Source of the DNA: JAFGMQ01 sp036733345
GTDB lineage: Bacteria; Desulfobacterota; DSM-4660; Desulfatiglandales; Desulfatiglandaceae
Length of the DNA: 64,000 bases
Reading direction: 5' to 3'
Assembly: GCA_036733345.1 (NCBI GenBank)
Contig: DAINAR010000002.1
Location: 1 to 64,000, forward strand
In this document: in pieces, positions 63,392-64,000 of the stretch
How positions within the stretch are numbered: the first letter of the stretch is position 1
Layout of the letters: every line of letters begins with the position of its first letter
Notes under the pieces: generated by a model
Databases searched by the model: none
Seen by the model: the letters and a program-made list of their open reading frames with translations, nothing else
Told to the model about the DNA's origin: nothing
Program-made: the position numbers and the translations under genes

Positions 63392-64000
63392 TTAATAATT
63401 TCCAAAATCTACATCTTGAACCAAATGTCTGTTTCGTTTTTCTGTTGGGGGAAGTTTTAAAAAATCACCATAAAAATAAGTTAAATAATCTATTCTATCT
63501 TTAAATGCATAAAATTCTTCTGTTTCAAAAGGTATCATTTCTAAATTATCCAGCCATTTTTTTGGGAGCGATTCTTGCCTGTAATTATACGAACCATCTG
63601 TAACGACTTCATTACTCTCTTTATCATTATATCTTATCTGGGTTGTTTCATAGAATTTCTTAATACTGTTATAATTAAAAAATTGTGATAGAATTTTAAA
63701 CAGATAATACCTGCAAGCATTTATTCTGTTTTTCTTCATGTTCTGACCCATGCCTTTTTTAATCCACAGCAACCTTTTACAGCTAAAATATGCTAGCCCC
63801 TGAATAAGTTTTTGTACTCTTTTGTTTGGAACATTATCAAAAGGAAAAATATCAACAAATATTCCATTGTGTATATTTGCTTTTTCGGAAAAACTTTCAA
63901 TTATACGAGTTCCTTTTAATCGGATTTTACCATAAGAAAACGGATATTCTGGATCCGTATCCCATGTTTGAAGATAGAAATAATCACTCAATTCTGATTT
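63392..64000 (-). CDS. LicD-family phosphotransferase, C-terminal part, cut by window edge
   Basis: About 200 residues are visible, open to the window end. The segment SDYFYLQTWDTDPEYPFSYG, then FVDIFPFDNVPN, matches the LicD/Fukutin family, which transfers phosphocholine or polyol phosphates from CDP donors to sugars. The N-terminal part with the catalytic Asp motif lies outside the window. Its pairing with a TagD-like enzyme suggests glycerol-phosphate (or related) decoration of the polysaccharide. The very A+T-rich base composition differs from the genes nearer to 45-53 kb. Confidence 0.85.
   Translation of the reverse strand, partial: KSELSDYFYLQTWDTDPEYPFSYGKIRLKGTRIIESFSEKANIHNGIFVDIFPFDNVPNKRVQKLIQGLAYFSCKRLLWIKKGMGQNMKKNRINACRYYLFKILSQFFNYNSIKKFYETTQIRYNDKESNEVVTDGSYNYRQESLPKKWLDNLEMIPFETEEFYAFKDRIDYLTYFYGDFLKLPPTEKRNRHLVQDVDFGNY

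Overview
The window looks like a chromosomal segment of an anaerobic deltaproteobacterium (Desulfobacterota), probably a sulfate reducer or a syntrophic or aromatic-degrading relative. Pointers seen in the sequence are a BamBCD-like tungsten aldehyde:ferredoxin oxidoreductase (AOR) cluster with HdrC-like iron-sulfur proteins, a three-subunit 2-oxoacid:ferredoxin oxidoreductase, a long-form hibernation factor beside rpoN and two PTS IIA proteins, Kdo/Lpt outer-membrane genes, and many small palindromic dispersed repeats. The species cannot be fixed from sequence reading alone.

Layout. (1) 1-10.2 kb is a catabolic cluster of visibly higher G+C. A minus-strand operon runs iclR, a 68-codon gene, a bamB-like AOR gene, a bamC-like Fe-S gene and a bamD-like gene cut by the window edge. 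It diverges from a plus-strand series: acyl/aryl-CoA ligase, a second IclR regulator and a TRAP transporter (dctP, dctQ, dctM). Together these read as uptake, CoA activation and low-potential reduction (or reverse oxidation) of a carboxylic acid, probably aromatic or alicyclic. (2) 10.6-25.3 kb holds ftsY and smc (minus), a LysM protein, an L-2-hydroxyglutarate oxidase-like gene, a nitroreductase and korABC (plus), then gap-tpiA-secG-tRNA-Leu (minus) ending in a good terminator. (3) 25.4-32.7 kb is the minus-strand kdsA-kdsC-lptC-lptA-lptB-rpoN-hpf-ptsN-IIA(Man)-rimI series. (4) 32.9-39.8 kb has acs (minus), clpB (plus) and an MsbA-type exporter (minus). (5) 40-64 kb is a large minus-strand surface-polysaccharide locus: cysD-cysNC, a WbpB/WbpD-type fusion, six intact glycosyltransferases, flippase, polymerase/ligase, a ComEC-like hydrolase, VanZ-like protein, WbaP-type initiating transferase, acyltransferase, radical SAM protein, and a cytidylyltransferase with LicD, suggesting polyol-phosphate decoration.

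The polysaccharide locus is interrupted at 54.3-58.2 kb by accessory DNA: a decayed REP-associated transposase, an AbiE-type toxin-antitoxin pair, a glycosyltransferase remnant and a plus-strand AAA/DUF4143 ATPase with a near-consensus promoter.

The observations I find most worth a second look are the BamBCD-like cluster with its own ligase and transporter; an in-frame, hairpin-rich repeat element inside the hinge of SMC; a dehydrogenase-acetyltransferase fusion whose linker is encoded by low-complexity repeat DNA; and the ATPase/AbiE island inside the glycan locus. I saw no CRISPR array, rRNA, prophage or intact insertion sequence.
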